Made by a program: the position numbers and the translations under genes | Shown: positions 5,307 to 5,391 of the stretch, piece by piece | Numbering within the stretch: the first letter of the stretch is position 1 | Layout: every line of letters begins with the position of its first letter | Notes under the pieces: model-generated | What the model was told of the DNA's origin: nothing | What the model saw: only the letters and a program-made list of their open reading frames with translations | Database searches by the model: none | Source of the DNA: UBA961 sp041191145 | Lineage (GTDB): Bacteria > Bacteroidota > Ignavibacteria > Kapaibacteriales > UBA961 | Assembly (NCBI GenBank): GCA_041191145.1 | Contig: JBEEPK010000101.1 | Location: 1 to 5,391 of the forward strand | Reading direction: 5' to 3' | DNA: 5,391 nt

Positions 5307-5391
5307 AATTTGAAAAGTCATAAAAAGCGAAAAATACTGCCGCAAGTATGAGTAAAAATGCCACGGCTGTATTCCATTTGATTGTTTCACC
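5305..5391 (-). CDS. C-terminal end of a small membrane protein, possibly DUF486/DMT family
   Basis: Only the last 28 codons and the TAA stop are in the window; the frame is open to the right edge. The fragment reads GETIKWNTAVAFLLILAAVF and then FAFYDFSN: a KWN turn followed by one hydrophobic helix and a short polar tail. This resembles the C-terminus of the small four-helix DUF486 (COG3169) proteins of the drug/metabolite transporter superfamily, where a conserved (K/R)WN precedes the last helix. The fragment is short and the family call rests on memory of that pattern. The gene sits 9 bp upstream of the peptidase start with overlapping signals, so it likely leads or belongs to the same operon. 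Confidence 0.55.
   Translation of the reverse strand, partial: GETIKWNTAVAFLLILAAVFFAFYDFSN

Noticed and set aside
1..5391. tRNA, rRNA, riboswitch, CRISPR array, insertion sequence or attachment site
   Set aside because: No tRNA-like cloverleaf, repeated spacer array, transposase motif, terminal inverted repeats or target duplication was seen; nearly all of the window is coding and the longest gap is 121 bp.

Overview
The window looks like chromosomal DNA from a free-living, AT-rich (roughly 40% G+C by eye), Gram-negative-type bacterium. Two predicted secreted proteins, a probable lipoprotein, a membrane glycosyltransferase and a serine carboxypeptidase of the bacterial S10 branch are packed among short intergenic gaps. 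The mix (LEA type 2/WHy lipoprotein, L-type lectin, relaxed lipobox, full-length Sua5) would suit the Bacteroidota/Chlorobiota/Ignavibacteria/Kapabacteria side of the tree. That placement is an inference and no marker gene here proves it. There are no RNA genes, CRISPR arrays, insertion sequences or phage genes.

Layout. The left block is on the minus strand: a WHy-domain lipoprotein gene (634-1251), then 64 bp downstream the 5' part of a secreted legume-type (L-type) lectin gene that runs off the left edge (1-569). The central block is on the plus strand: a family 2 membrane glycosyltransferase of the CrtQ/HpnB type (1373-2542), followed by a small membrane protein (2557-2799). The right block is on the minus strand, in order of transcription: the last 28 codons of a membrane protein that resembles the C-terminus of DUF486/DMT proteins (5305-5391), an exported S10 serine carboxypeptidase-like protein (3775-5295), and the tRNA t6A enzyme L-threonylcarbamoyladenylate synthase (2803-3762).

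The left and central blocks diverge from a 121-bp intergenic region (1252-1372). This holds a good sigma70-like promoter for the glycosyltransferase, with a small dyad in its spacer. The central and right blocks converge with only 3 bp between stop codons and no visible terminator. In the right block each Shine-Dalgarno overlaps the stop codon of the gene before it, so the three genes look like one operon with coupled translation.

Functionally, three themes sit side by side: cell-surface or extracellular carbohydrate recognition (lectin plus lipoprotein), membrane-bound glycosyl transfer (probably onto a lipid or carotenoid-like acceptor), and a peptidase/t6A operon. I see no convincing evidence of a new defence or mobile system. 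The most distinctive item is the lectin, whose metal-site residues match concanavalin A position for position.
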